A stretch of 64,000 bases of DNA from Lachnospiraceae bacterium (GTDB lineage: Bacteria; Bacillota; Clostridia; Lachnospirales; Lachnospiraceae). This document shows positions 29,502 to 39,601 of this stretch, piece after piece. The translations under genes and the position numbers were made by a program. The notes under the pieces were generated by a model that had not been told where the DNA came from, did not search any database, and saw nothing but the letters and a program-made list of their open reading frames with translations. The first letter of the stretch is position 1; each line of letters starts with the position of its first letter. The stretch lies in NCBI GenBank assembly GCA_021203305.1, contig JAJQBK010000009.1:36429-100428 (forward strand), in the 5' to 3' direction.

Positions 29502-30158
29502 ATGTCAATCGTCAACTCAGATCTCGGTCTCACCACATTCGGCTATGTGCTGTTCGGCATCATCGCCGCCGCTTTATTGTTAGGAGCCGTATTCCTTTAC
29601 GGCAAAAGCAGCCACCAGAAGCTGTCCACCAAGCAGCTGGTCTTCTGCGCCGCCGCTCTGGCGCTGGCCTTCGTCACTTCCTACATCAAGCTCTTCGCTC
29701 TGCCCTACGGCGGCTCCGTGACCCTGTGCAGCATGCTTTTCGTCTGCCTGATCGGGTGCTGGTACGGCCCCGGCGTGGGCATTATGACCGGCCTGGCCTA
29801 CGGAATCCTGCAGTTTTTACAGGAGCCCTACGTTCTGGCGCCCTTCCAGGTCTGCTGCGACTACATTTTCGCCTTCGCCGGCCTGGGCCTGTCCGGCCTC
29901 TTTTACAAAAGCAAAAAGAACGCCCTTCTCAAGGACTATCTGCTGGGCATCCTTGTCCGGGGCGCTTTCCACGCGCTGGGCGGCTATCTGTACTGGATGG
30001 ATTACATGCCGGAGAACTTCCCACAGTCGCTGACCGCCCTCTATCCTGTTATATATAATTACTCCTTCATCCTGGCGGAGGGCCTGATCACCGTGATCAT
30101 CATCAAGCTGCCGCCTGTGGAGAAGGCGCTGGCCCAGGTCAAAAAGATGGCGGTCTGA
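29502..30158 (+). CDS. thiT: ECF thiamine transporter S component ThiT
   Basis: Substrate-binding membrane subunit that pairs with the shared EcfAA'T module (not in this window) to import thiamine. 218 residues with six predicted helices; the region WYGPGVGIMTGLAYGILQFL and C-terminal FHALGGYLYWMDY are typical of ThiT. AAAGGAGG lies 8 nt before the ATG at 29502. The frame also extends 40 codons up to an ATG at 29382 next to the riboswitch, giving a possible longer, non-hydrophobic N-terminus; the shorter form is preferred. TPP riboswitch upstream confirms the thiamine role. Confidence 0.95.
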   Translation: MSIVNSDLGLTTFGYVLFGIIAAALLLGAVFLYGKSSHQKLSTKQLVFCAAALALAFVTSYIKLFALPYGGSVTLCSMLFVCLIGCWYGPGVGIMTGLAYGILQFLQEPYVLAPFQVCCDYIFAFAGLGLSGLFYKSKKNALLKDYLLGILVRGAFHALGGYLYWMDYMPENFPQSLTALYPVIYNYSFILAEGLITVIIIKLPPVEKALAQVKKMAV

Positions 30159-30210
30159 CAGGGCACGAAATCCCGTGGAGGCTTTAACCCGGAAAATACA
30201 GATACATACG

Positions 30211-30262
30211 CGAAGGGGCCGGACTCTACCAATGATAGAATCCGGCCCTTCTGTCTTTTTTT
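30211..30262 (+). terminator. Terminator after thiT
   Basis: GAAGGGGCCGGA and TCCGGCCCTTC pair around a short loop and are followed by TGTCTTTTTTT. The following 320 bp contain no gene, only the promoter at 30589-30617. Confidence 0.88.
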
Positions 30263-30588
30263 ATATATGAAAAATACACTGAAAAATACTTTTTCTTTAA
30301 AAAAGACAACGTCAGGATCAAAAGTATTTGACCCAGGTATCAACAGATGAAAGGTATCAGCAGATGAAAGAGCAGAATATATGCTCCCCGCTTTCCGATA
30401 AATCTAAAGTCTGACTTTATTTTACCCGTATTATTTCTGTCTATCAACCAAATTTTAGTAATTTACGGTTTCTCAATTATAACATGGTTCACCAAAATTT
30501 AATAAAATATCCTGTGACGATTCGACTCTTCCATGCATATATAGGGTAAAGGCATGCAAATAAAGTCCACGCATGTCGGAATTTGCGG

Positions 30589-30617
30589 TTGATGTTTACT
30601 TATTTTTGTGGTATTCT
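30589..30617 (+). promoter_or_regulatory. Promoter of the Rpn-family gene
   Basis: TTGATG (30589-30594), 17-bp spacer, TATTCT (30612-30617), about 30 bp before the TTG start. Confidence 0.55.
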
Positions 30618-30646
30618 GATGCTGCAGGAAGGAGAACCCTGCTGTT

Positions 30647-31627
30647 TTGAAAGAGAAATTAACACCTGATGTTGTTCTGAAGAATTACTGGGACGGTGAT
30701 GACGAGTTCACGGATTTTTTTAATGCCGTGCTATTTGACGGGGACTGTGTCATCCATTCCCTGAACGATACGGAAAGAGACACGGCTGCCGCAGTTGTGC
30801 TTGAAAATAAGGAAAAGACATCCTCCTTTGAAAATTTCCGTGACAACATCAAAATACAGCTGCTGTCAGCAGACTCCGGTGCCAAACCCGCGCTGTTCTG
30901 TCTGGAATCACAGAGCTATATCAACTATTCCATGCCTGTGAAAGTCATGGGATACAATTACGGTACATATGACAAACAGCTTCGCAAAAACTCAGAAAGG
31001 TACACCGGCACCGATAGTCTGAAAGGAAACGAATATCTGTCCTCCATGAGAAAAGAGGATCGGTTTATGCCTGTTGTTACCATTGTGTTATACTACAATA
31101 AGGAAGCCTGGGACGGACCCTCAAACCTGAAAGATATACTGGACATTCCCTCCCCATTGAAAGGCTACGTCAGCGACCATCCATTCCTTCTTATAGAAGC
31201 CCGTGATTGCGAGCTAAAGTTGCATAACACTAACAACATTCATTTCTTCCGAATGCTGCAGATCGCCCTGAACAGTAAGCTATCCTCCAGGGAGGGGAAA
31301 GCGAAGCTGAAGCAATACGCTGATGAGCACAGACCATCAAAAAAAGTTCTGATCACTCTTGCAGGGGTATTGGGGACGGCGATTGACTACAACAAATATG
31401 AAAGAGAGGACATTACAATGGAAACAATTTTTGACGACATGTTCATGGAATGGGAAGCTAAGGGAGAAGCCAGGGGAGAGGTCAAAGGAGCGAAAGGCCT
31501 TATCGAAACCTGTCAGGAACTGGGATGCTCCGACCAGTACATTATTGAGAAGCTGCAGACCAAATTGAACCTTGCCAGGAGCAAGGCAGTAGAATTTATG
31601 GAAAAATACGGAAAGCAGCCTGCATAA
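30647..31627 (+). CDS. Rpn-family PD-(D/E)XK nuclease (recombination-promoting nuclease/transposase-like)
   Basis: 326 residues. Segments FTDFFNAVLFDGD, FCLESQSYINYSMPVKVMGY (the E-x-Q nuclease core) and the long polar middle match the Rpn/transposase_31-like family of PD-(D/E)XK proteins common in gut Clostridia. The C-terminus has the characteristic Gly-Glu-rich stretch (KGEARGEVKGAKG) followed by a short helical hairpin. TTG start with AAGGAGA 11 nt upstream. Rpn proteins of E. coli promote RecA-independent recombination, and roles in phage defence have been proposed; function here is inferred from the family only. Monocistronic. Confidence 0.8.
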   Translation: MKEKLTPDVVLKNYWDGDDEFTDFFNAVLFDGDCVIHSLNDTERDTAAAVVLENKEKTSSFENFRDNIKIQLLSADSGAKPALFCLESQSYINYSMPVKVMGYNYGTYDKQLRKNSERYTGTDSLKGNEYLSSMRKEDRFMPVVTIVLYYNKEAWDGPSNLKDILDIPSPLKGYVSDHPFLLIEARDCELKLHNTNNIHFFRMLQIALNSKLSSREGKAKLKQYADEHRPSKKVLITLAGVLGTAIDYNKYEREDITMETIFDDMFMEWEAKGEARGEVKGAKGLIETCQELGCSDQYIIEKLQTKLNLARSKAVEFMEKYGKQPA

Positions 31628-31702
31628 AGAATAAGCTCATGCCTCTTCTGTCCAAAATGGCGCCCTTTGGGGCGCCATTTTCAATCTGCAAGTCATTCCC
31701 GG

Positions 31703-34700
31703 TTATTTCATTTCCACCGGCACCTCTTCTTCCAGACAGAAGGAATACAGAATAATCTCCTTCACCTTTTTTGCCAGGGCCTGTTCAATGGCCCTGGTAT
31801 AATACTGCATCTGGGTGTGGTATTTGTCTACCAGCTCCTGCCCGTTCTGAATCCTGTCCGTCTTATAATCCAGCAGCACCACCCCGTCCTCCTCCTCAAA
31901 GAAAGCGTCGATGATTCCCTGAATCAGCACCAGCTCATCCTTCCATTCAGACTGCATTCTCCGCCTGTCACTGTTTTCGGTTTTATTCACCCGATCATCC
32001 TTCGTTCCAGCTTCTTCCGTCCGTCTGTCATCCGCTCCGGACTCAGCAGTTTCGGTTTTATTCACCCGGTCACCATTCGTTCCGGCTTCTTCCGTCCGTC
32101 TGTCATTCGCTCCGGGCTCAGCAGTCCTGTTCACCTCCCCCGCGGGCACCCCCAGGAAAAAGGACTGCTCCTTTTTCAGTGTCCCCGCCCGGGCGGCTTC
32201 CGCCATGCGTTTTGCCAGAGAGCTTTCCCCGAAATGATGCATCTTTTCCGTGGAAACGCTCTCCTTCTGTCTGAGGGCAAGGCGGCCCTCCTGTGCCATC
32301 CGCTCCATGAACCGCTCCCAGGCCGCGGGGCTGTCCGGCAGCGCGGTAAAATCCGCCAGTTCCAGCACCCGGTGATAAGCGGTGCCCACCGCCGCGCCGC
32401 CCAGTCCCTGAGTCTGTTTGATAAACTCCGGCACACAGGGCACCAACCGCTCTGTCTCAAACATTTCCGCTACGCCGCCCAGCTCCTCCTCCATGGCCGC
32501 CAGCTTCAGCTCTGACACGCTGGTTTTTCCGTTCATTTCAGTCAGCTCCCGCCAAGGGTACTGATATTGCAGTGCCGGATTTTCCCCGGTGATGCGGGAT
32601 ACTTCTTTTTCATCCTCATTGAAAAATAATTCCTCCAGTGTCTCCTTTCGTCCGGACTGCTCCGCCGCCTCCATAATCTCATTTTCCGCCAGATCGTCCG
32701 CGGAAAAAAGCCGATAGACAATCGGGCTGTCCGTGTCCCAGGCCAACAGGCACAGGTCCAGATAGGACCGGGCTGAGAGAATGTCCGACAAAAGGCAGGT
32801 GCCATCCTGACGGCGCAGGCTCTGCTCCCTAGGATGAATTCCCGCTGTCTCAGGCAGGAGGCCTCTGCTGCCTTCCTCCCCTGCCTGCGCGTTCGCTTCC
32901 CGAACCGGAACCCCCGGCTGCCCGCCTTCCTCCTGAACAAACACCTCCTCCGCGTTCTTTTTATATCCGCAGAGAATCAGCTTCTCCTTCGCCCTTGTCA
33001 TGGCCACATAAAAAATTCTCTGCTCCTCCGCCAGAATATCCCGCTCCATTTTCAGGGAAAGGGCGCTTTTTTGCAGGGTTTTGTTCCGGCTGCGTTGCAC
33101 AGGTGAAATATAATCCACCCCCAGTCCCAGATCGTTGTCGATCAGCAAAAGCTGCTGCCGGTCCCGCATGGTATAGCTGTGAGCCATTCCGCCCACAATG
33201 ACAATGGGGAATTCCAGCCCCTTGCTCTTGTGAATGCTCATCATGCGCACCGCGTGGGCGCCGTCCGTTGCGGAGGATTCGCCGTAGTCGATCTCCTGGC
33301 GGTGAAGCTCCCTGATATAATTAACAAAGGAAAACAGACCGTGCTGTCCCCTTGCCCCAAACTGCGCCGCCCGCTCAAGCAACAGCTCCACATTGGCCGA
33401 CCCCTTCTCCCCGTCCGGTAAAAGGCGCATCCGCTCCCTGTAATGATATTCATTTAAAATATTCCGAAGAAGCTCCTCCACGCAGCAGTACTCCGCCTGG
33501 CGGCGGTATTTCTGAATAGAATCCGCCAGCTTTTGAATTTTCAGGGAAGCCGGATCATTGGGATTTCCCGCGACAAAGCCTAATAGCTTTCCCCACAGAC
33601 TTTCTGACCCGGGCAGATCGGCGCCGTGTCCTTTGAGTTCGTTAAATGATTCCTGCTCTTCAGCCTGCTCCTGATCCCCGATTTGCTCACATTCACCGTC
33701 CTGCCCTGATTCCTCTTCCGTTCTTTCCTGCTCACCGTTCTGTCCCGAGCTTTCCATCTGCTCCTGAACTTCACTCTGTCCTGAGTTTTCTGCCCGCTCC
33801 CTGTCATAAATCTGTACCCTCGCCAGGTCCTCCTCCGTCAGTTCCCCGAACAAGGATATACACACTCCATACATGGGAATATCCGACAGAGGATTCTCCA
33901 CGCACTCCAGAAATTTGACCAGATTCTGCACCTCCTTCGCGTCAAAATATCCGCTGCCGCTGACAAAGGACAGGGGAATATTTTCCCTGGCGAAGACCTC
34001 CCGGTATGCCTCCTCATAAAGAGATGGTGAGCGGAATAAGAGGACGATGTCATCCAGCTCCACCGGACGAAGGGCGGTGCGGTCATCATTGGAAATCCTG
34101 CCCTCCCGGAGAAGCTCTTTGATCTTTTTGGCGGCGGAGTACGCCTCCAGGCGTCTGGCGTCCAGGCCCTGGGGGAGCTCCCCATGGGAGATAATACATT
34201 CACAGGCGTATCTGTCATACCTATACAGGTTGGATGTCCTTCTCCCTGGATACGCTTCGTCCGGACAGTCATCCTCCGCTCCCGAATGTGGCGTATCTTC
34301 CGCTCCCGGGAAGCCACCTTCCATTCCCGGATGTAGTTCCTCTTCCTCTCCCGGGCAGCTCTCCCGCGGATGTAGTTCCTCTTCCTCTCCCGGGCAGCTC
34401 TCCCGCGGATGTAGTTCCTCTTCCTCTCCCGGGCAGCTCTCCCCCGGATGTAGTTCCTCCTCCTCTCCCAGGCAGCTCTCCCGCGGGTACTCCGCCCCCG
34501 GATACAGCGCCGCGTTTTCATCGTAGGCAATCCCCCCGCTCTCCATGGTCATCGTCGGGGAAAACACACTGTTGACCGCCTCCAGCACCTGGGGGCGGCT
34601 GCGGAAATTCTGCTTTAAATCGATGCGCACGCATTTTGGATTTTCCCCGGCGTACTCCTGATATTTTTCCATGAAAAGCTCAGGCCGGGCCAGGCGAAAT

Positions 34701-36001
34701 TTGTAAATGCTCTGCTTCACGTCCCCCACCATGAAGCGGTCATCGTCCCGGGAAACCGCCGCGGTCAGATATTCCTGCACCAGGTTGGAGTCCTGGTACT
34801 CGTCCACCATGACCTCCGCGAACTGCTGCCTGTAGCTTTCCGCCGTCTCCGTCACGCAAAAACCGCCCTGGCCGTCGCTTTTGAGCAAAATCTGAAGGGC
34901 CATATGCTCCATGTCATGGAAATCCACATATCCTCTCTCCCGCTTGGCCCGCTCCAGGTCATACATATAATCCAGAGTCACCTGTACCAGCATATCCAGC
35001 GCCCGCTTCGCCCCGGCATTCTCCACCTCCATGGACTGGGGGCTTTTCCCGAAAAAGTCAGCGCCAAGCTTCTCCAGATTTTTTTTCATTTCCGTGCGGC
35101 GCTTTTTTACCTGCTCCCTCTTGAAGGGATCCACAGACACATCCTTTTTGGCGGAAAGTCTTGCAAACTCCATGGCCGGCAGATACTGCCCCAGCTGCTT
35201 AAGAGAATCCAGGCCGCACAGCTTTTCCACATATTCCAGCTCTCTCTCCAGCGTGTCCACATACATATAGGGGCCATCCGCCTCCATGGCCATCCGGCAG
35301 GCAGCTCGATAGCCCTCCCGGTATGAAGCAAGAAGCCCCTGAATGTGAGAGAGCAGAAAGGCTCCCGCCGGACGGGCCGTAAACTCCTGCAGATTAGTAA
35401 AATCATAGTCCTTCTTCCGTTCCTGAAGCCATTCCTCCGGGAAGGGCATGCTCATAGCCCGCTCATAAAGCTGGTCGATATCCTCCTCCAGAGCCGCCTC
35501 ACGTCCGGTATGACATAGATATTCCACCATATACAGAAAGTCCGGATCCTCCGCGGCAAAGTACCGCTCCAGCAGTTCCTCCTTCACCTCTTTGCTCAAA
35601 AGCCGGATCGTCGCCTCCTCCGCCACTGTAAAATCCGGCTCCAGCCCGATCTGCTCAAAATGATTTCTCACCAGATACAGGCAGAAGCTGTGAATGGTGG
35701 TGATCAGCGCCTGGTGCACCAGCACCGCCTGCCGCTGCAGATGAGCGTCCTGGGGATGCCGCTCCAGCTCCCGCTCGATGGCCTGGCCAATTCGTTCCCG
35801 CATGCCCGCCGCCGCGCTGTTGGTAAAGGTGACCACCAGCAGCCGGTCGATGTCCAGCGGATGCTCCCGGTCCGTGATCCTTCTGATAATGCGCTCCACC
35901 AACACGGCTGTTTTGCCGCTGCCCGCCGCCGCGGACACCAGAATATTCTTATTTTCCGTCTCGATCACCCGCCGCTGATCCGGGGTATATGTCACGCTCA
36001 T
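31703..36001 (-). CDS. addA: ATP-dependent helicase/nuclease subunit A
   Basis: Helicase-nuclease subunit of AddAB, which resects DNA double-strand breaks. 1432 residues, longer than the roughly 1200-1250 usual. N-terminal UvrD-type helicase with Walker A AAAGSGKTAVLVER and VDEYQDSN; C-terminal RecB-type nuclease with VVLLDYKTDR. The extra length comes from in-frame repeats: four 13-residue units (ESCPGEEEELHPR type, 34327-34485), a Glu/Gln-rich stretch near 33650-33790, and two units of a DRRTEEAGT-type 24-mer near 31965-32125. The core motifs are intact, so the enzyme should work. Start overlaps the addB stop by 4 bp. Confidence 0.96.
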   Translation of the reverse strand: MSVTYTPDQRRVIETENKNILVSAAAGSGKTAVLVERIIRRITDREHPLDIDRLLVVTFTNSAAAGMRERIGQAIERELERHPQDAHLQRQAVLVHQALITTIHSFCLYLVRNHFEQIGLEPDFTVAEEATIRLLSKEVKEELLERYFAAEDPDFLYMVEYLCHTGREAALEEDIDQLYERAMSMPFPEEWLQERKKDYDFTNLQEFTARPAGAFLLSHIQGLLASYREGYRAACRMAMEADGPYMYVDTLERELEYVEKLCGLDSLKQLGQYLPAMEFARLSAKKDVSVDPFKREQVKKRRTEMKKNLEKLGADFFGKSPQSMEVENAGAKRALDMLVQVTLDYMYDLERAKRERGYVDFHDMEHMALQILLKSDGQGGFCVTETAESYRQQFAEVMVDEYQDSNLVQEYLTAAVSRDDDRFMVGDVKQSIYKFRLARPELFMEKYQEYAGENPKCVRIDLKQNFRSRPQVLEAVNSVFSPTMTMESGGIAYDENAALYPGAEYPRESCLGEEEELHPGESCPGEEEELHPRESCPGEEEELHPRESCPGEEEELHPGMEGGFPGAEDTPHSGAEDDCPDEAYPGRRTSNLYRYDRYACECIISHGELPQGLDARRLEAYSAAKKIKELLREGRISNDDRTALRPVELDDIVLLFRSPSLYEEAYREVFARENIPLSFVSGSGYFDAKEVQNLVKFLECVENPLSDIPMYGVCISLFGELTEEDLARVQIYDRERAENSGQSEVQEQMESSGQNGEQERTEEESGQDGECEQIGDQEQAEEQESFNELKGHGADLPGSESLWGKLLGFVAGNPNDPASLKIQKLADSIQKYRRQAEYCCVEELLRNILNEYHYRERMRLLPDGEKGSANVELLLERAAQFGARGQHGLFSFVNYIRELHRQEIDYGESSATDGAHAVRMMSIHKSKGLEFPIVIVGGMAHSYTMRDRQQLLLIDNDLGLGVDYISPVQRSRNKTLQKSALSLKMERDILAEEQRIFYVAMTRAKEKLILCGYKKNAEEVFVQEEGGQPGVPVREANAQAGEEGSRGLLPETAGIHPREQSLRRQDGTCLLSDILSARSYLDLCLLAWDTDSPIVYRLFSADDLAENEIMEAAEQSGRKETLEELFFNEDEKEVSRITGENPALQYQYPWRELTEMNGKTSVSELKLAAMEEELGGVAEMFETERLVPCVPEFIKQTQGLGGAAVGTAYHRVLELADFTALPDSPAAWERFMERMAQEGRLALRQKESVSTEKMHHFGESSLAKRMAEAARAGTLKKEQSFFLGVPAGEVNRTAEPGANDRRTEEAGTNGDRVNKTETAESGADDRRTEEAGTKDDRVNKTENSDRRRMQSEWKDELVLIQGIIDAFFEEEDGVVLLDYKTDRIQNGQELVDKYHTQMQYYTRAIEQALAKKVKEIILYSFCLEEEVPVEMK
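34327..34485. repeat. 39-bp tandem repeat inside addA (four copies)
   Basis: Four consecutive units of about 39 bp (e.g. 34327-34365, 34366-34404, 34405-34443, 34444-34482) differing by a few bases. The length is a multiple of three, so each adds 13 residues without a frameshift. The encoded peptide is acidic and probably a disordered loop in the helicase. Confidence 0.9.
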
Positions 36002-39000
36002 GTCTCCTCCCGCAGGATTTCCTGCATTTTTGCCAGTGCTTCCCCCTGATCCATGACCGGAATCCTTCTTTTCTGACAGCCCGGCAGCTTTTCGTCATAG
36101 CTGCAGCACCCCTGGTAGGGGCAGTAGGTGCAACCCTCCTCCGTTCCCTGCCGGTAGGGGCTTGCCTCAATATGACCCTCCTGAATCTGCCGTCCCAGCT
36201 CATCAATCTTGTACTCGGAATACCGCTCCATCAAAAGCAGCTCCTCCTCCGTGCAGGCCTTTGAGCCTCTGGCAGCCTGTCCGTCCTTATTGCGGGTGAA
36301 GGGAATCACATCAGAAATCTTCTCAAAGGTGTGATCTAAAAGCTCCACTGCCTGTGGCGAATCGTTCAGAATTCCCCTGGAGCGCTGTTCTCTTAAGCGA
36401 AGCGCGGGCAACTCATCCAGATTTTCGGCTCCCTCCATATCCACCACCGGGTCCGCCACCCGATAATAAAACATGGCCGCCGGACGCACCTTTTTGTCCG
36501 GATTTCGGGCGGCCAGCTGTTTCGACGCCATGTCCAGATAAACCGTCAGCTGCAGCTGCAGCCCGGCGTACAGACTGTCTACAGAAAACTGCTCATTGCC
36601 GGATTTGTAGTCGATGACCTTCACATAAACCTCCTGCTCCCGCTCTGCGACGTCCACCCGGTCAATGCGGCCCTCCAGCCGCATGAACAGTTCCCGGGAG
36701 GAATTCCACTGACAGTCCACCGAAAATGGCAGCTCCAGCCCGTAGGTTTCAAAGCCCCCGGCCTGCATATGCTTTTGCAGCACCTCCACCGTGCGCCGCA
36801 GAATCCGACCGGCTCGCTTTAAGGCGTAGCCGTTTCTGGCCTTGTCCAGAATCAGCTCATCCCCGTAGAGCGTCCGGATTTCCTCCAGCCTCCCGCTCAG
36901 CTTTTCCTCCGCGAAATCCGCCGGAAAGCTCTGCCAGTCATAGCCCGCCTCCATCAAATCTCTCCCGAAGCCCGCCAGCACATCGTGAAAAATATTGCCA
37001 AGGTCCACGCTCTCCAGTGTGTATTCCTTCGGCTCCCTGAGCCGCAGGCCGTATTTCAGGAAATGCGCGTAGGGACAGGCCGCGAAATTCTCCAGCCGGC
37101 TGACGCTGCCGTAGAGCACGCTTCCGTACAGCTCCCGAGCGGTCTGAGAAGAGATTTTTTCCTTCCCTCCCTGCCGGAACGCCCCCTCAATATAGGAAGT
37201 GACACCTGTGTCACCGTAATATTTCCTGAATAGTGTCAACAATTCCAACAATTTGTCCGTGTCAGCTTCCGAAAGACCGCCCTGCACATACCTTTGTAAA
37301 AGCTCCGCCGTCCTCTGCGGTAGCTCGCCCATATACTCCGGCCTCCCCTCCCCCGCCGGCCTTGCCGTAAGCCCCGGGAACAGCTTCTGCACCGTATGGA
37401 TAAAATAAGAGGGACGCAGCTCCTTCAGCTCATTGTCCAGAAGAGAATAAAACAGATAGAGCTCCTGGCTGGGGCTGGTCAGCTGCTGATACAGATAAAA
37501 GCGCTGACGGAACTGCAGCTGTCTGCGGCCGGGCGCCAGCTCCACGCCCCGGCTCAGCAGATATTCCCTGTCCAGGTCAGAGAGCATGCCGCCTCTGCTT
37601 CCACTTCCCGGAATATTCACGTCATTGACGCCCAGCACCAGAAGCACCTTCACCTGGGGCAGCCTGGTGCGCTCCAGATCACCCACCAGCACCTGATCCA
37701 GCCTGGCGGGGATCACGCCTACCCGCAGCTCCTCAAAGCCCGCCCGCAGAATCCGCGCGGTCTCCGAAAAGTCCAGCTTCTCCTCCCCCATCAGGGCCGC
37801 CATCTGGTCAAACAGCCCCATCAGCTTACTGTAGGCCTGCCGGTATTCCCTGGCTCTGACCAGGTCGCCCTGAAGCTCAAACTCCTCCTCCATGGTCTGC
37901 AGCTTCTCCTCCGCCCTCGCAAGCGAAAGAAAATCATAAAGTGCCGTCATCTGGGCAAGCACCGAAGCCTGCCGGTCCCCAACAACCCGAAGCAGGGGGG
38001 CAAGCTCCGCCATCAGCCGCTCCCGCAGCTCGTTGACCCTCACCAGATCAAAGCGGCTGCCCAGCTTGGTGAACGGTCTCTCCCAGGCGCGCCTTCCCCG
38101 GATTCCTGCCTGATTCAGATATAATTCCAACAGGTCAGCTTCCTCTCTGCCAATATCGGACAGCCCGCTTCTGAGATAACGAAGCACCGCCGGGAAGGCA
38201 AAATCCTTTTCCAGAATTTCCAGAAGGCCCTGCATAAATTCCAGCAGTGGGTTGGACATCAGCCCCGCCGTGGCGTCCACAAAGCAGGGAATGTCCATCT
38301 GCGCGAAAGCTTCCTGCAAATGACGGCTGTAGGTATCCAGACCAGCGCAGATCACTGCCGTATCCCGGTATTTCAGTCCCCGCTCCCGGACCAGCTTATG
38401 CAGCAGAATAACCGCCTGGCGGCTCTCCTGAGCCGGGCTGGAGGCGTATCTGATCTGGATACGCCGGCATTCCTGCCCATAAACGGCGTTGTCATACCGG
38501 AACAAGTGACGCTCCAGAAAGGTGAGCTCCGTCTGGAGCGGCTCCCCGCTTCCGCCTGAACGCTGCGACTCTGCCTGCCCCTTCTCCCTGCTTTCACAGG
38601 AATAATACGATTCCGCCTGAAACCGCTTCCCGCTTTCGCAGGAATAATACGACTCCGTCTTCACCCCCGCGGCCTCCGCCAGCTTTTCCAGCTCCCGGAC
38701 AGTCTTCGCCGAGGTATAAAAAAGCTGCTGCTCGGCTGTCACCCCTGCCGGGTCGCAGTCCATGGTCAGGGCCACATAGCAACGGGATGACAGCAGCATG
38801 ATTTTCTGCACCAGAGGCAGCTGCACCGGCGTAAAACCTGTGAAGCCGTCAAACGCCACCACGCTGCCCCGGATGATTCCGGATTCTCCCAGTCTGCGGG
38901 TAAGCTCCGGGTAAACGCTCTCCCCGGTGCGGTATTTATTTTCCATCTCATGTAAAAAAGCGCCATACAGCTTCTGAATATCCGCAAGCCTTGCCTGTAA

Positions 39001-39453
39001 GCCCCTGCGCCCGGCGGCAGCCTCAACGAGCTCCCCCATGCCCTCCGGAGTAATACCATACTGCATAAACTCCGAAATCAGGCCCTTCACCTCTGACACA
39101 TAGCCCTGCTTTTCCATCAGGCCGCCGATGGCGGGCAAGTCGGCAGACAGGTCAGAGGACAGCTTCCGCAGAATCAGATTCTTGCCGGTATCATCCAGCG
39201 CCACCAGCTCCTCTCCCCCTAACTCCTCCTTTACCTTATGGTACAGCCGCCCGAAGCTCAGCACATCCACGTTAAACAGGGCATGTCCCGGATGGAGCTC
39301 AACCATCCGCCGCTGAATCTGCATGGTATACTGATCCGGCACCAGCAGCACGTACTGCCGCCCGGGATTTTTTATCGCTTCCGAAATCATATGGTGATAG
39401 AGGGCGGTACTTTTTCCGCTGCCGCTGCCCCCAAGGATAAATTGCAGACTCAT
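35998..39453 (-). CDS. addB: ATP-dependent helicase/nuclease subunit B
   Basis: Second subunit of AddAB with an inactivated helicase fold and a C-terminal nuclease. 1151 residues. N-terminal FILGGSGSGKSTALYHHM Walker A; near the C-terminus VKVIDYKSG of the nuclease, and the iron-sulphur cluster cysteines: one near SRLENFAACPYAHFL and three in CTYCPYQGCC. A short polar repeat (ESYYSCES, twice, near 38570-38670) is inserted in the N-terminal half. First gene of addB-addA, TGA/ATG overlap with addA. Confidence 0.96.
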   Translation of the reverse strand: MSLQFILGGSGSGKSTALYHHMISEAIKNPGRQYVLLVPDQYTMQIQRRMVELHPGHALFNVDVLSFGRLYHKVKEELGGEELVALDDTGKNLILRKLSSDLSADLPAIGGLMEKQGYVSEVKGLISEFMQYGITPEGMGELVEAAAGRRGLQARLADIQKLYGAFLHEMENKYRTGESVYPELTRRLGESGIIRGSVVAFDGFTGFTPVQLPLVQKIMLLSSRCYVALTMDCDPAGVTAEQQLFYTSAKTVRELEKLAEAAGVKTESYYSCESGKRFQAESYYSCESREKGQAESQRSGGSGEPLQTELTFLERHLFRYDNAVYGQECRRIQIRYASSPAQESRQAVILLHKLVRERGLKYRDTAVICAGLDTYSRHLQEAFAQMDIPCFVDATAGLMSNPLLEFMQGLLEILEKDFAFPAVLRYLRSGLSDIGREEADLLELYLNQAGIRGRRAWERPFTKLGSRFDLVRVNELRERLMAELAPLLRVVGDRQASVLAQMTALYDFLSLARAEEKLQTMEEEFELQGDLVRAREYRQAYSKLMGLFDQMAALMGEEKLDFSETARILRAGFEELRVGVIPARLDQVLVGDLERTRLPQVKVLLVLGVNDVNIPGSGSRGGMLSDLDREYLLSRGVELAPGRRQLQFRQRFYLYQQLTSPSQELYLFYSLLDNELKELRPSYFIHTVQKLFPGLTARPAGEGRPEYMGELPQRTAELLQRYVQGGLSEADTDKLLELLTLFRKYYGDTGVTSYIEGAFRQGGKEKISSQTARELYGSVLYGSVSRLENFAACPYAHFLKYGLRLREPKEYTLESVDLGNIFHDVLAGFGRDLMEAGYDWQSFPADFAEEKLSGRLEEIRTLYGDELILDKARNGYALKRAGRILRRTVEVLQKHMQAGGFETYGLELPFSVDCQWNSSRELFMRLEGRIDRVDVAEREQEVYVKVIDYKSGNEQFSVDSLYAGLQLQLTVYLDMASKQLAARNPDKKVRPAAMFYYRVADPVVDMEGAENLDELPALRLREQRSRGILNDSPQAVELLDHTFEKISDVIPFTRNKDGQAARGSKACTEEELLLMERYSEYKIDELGRQIQEGHIEASPYRQGTEEGCTYCPYQGCCSYDEKLPGCQKRRIPVMDQGEALAKMQEILREET

Positions 39454-39601
39454 CTTATAAAACCCTCATTTTGCCAGTGTTCACCTGGCTCTACAGATAA
39501 AATTGCGCTTCCAGATTTTCCACTTACTGTCTGACACTCAATCATTATCTTATGTAAAAGCCGTTTCAAATCGGGTACTGATTATACATATCTCTGCAAT
39601 A

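Noticed and set aside
34327..34485. CRISPR-like array of regular repeats
   Set aside because: Units are contiguous with no spacers, lie in frame in addA and encode a peptide repeat.
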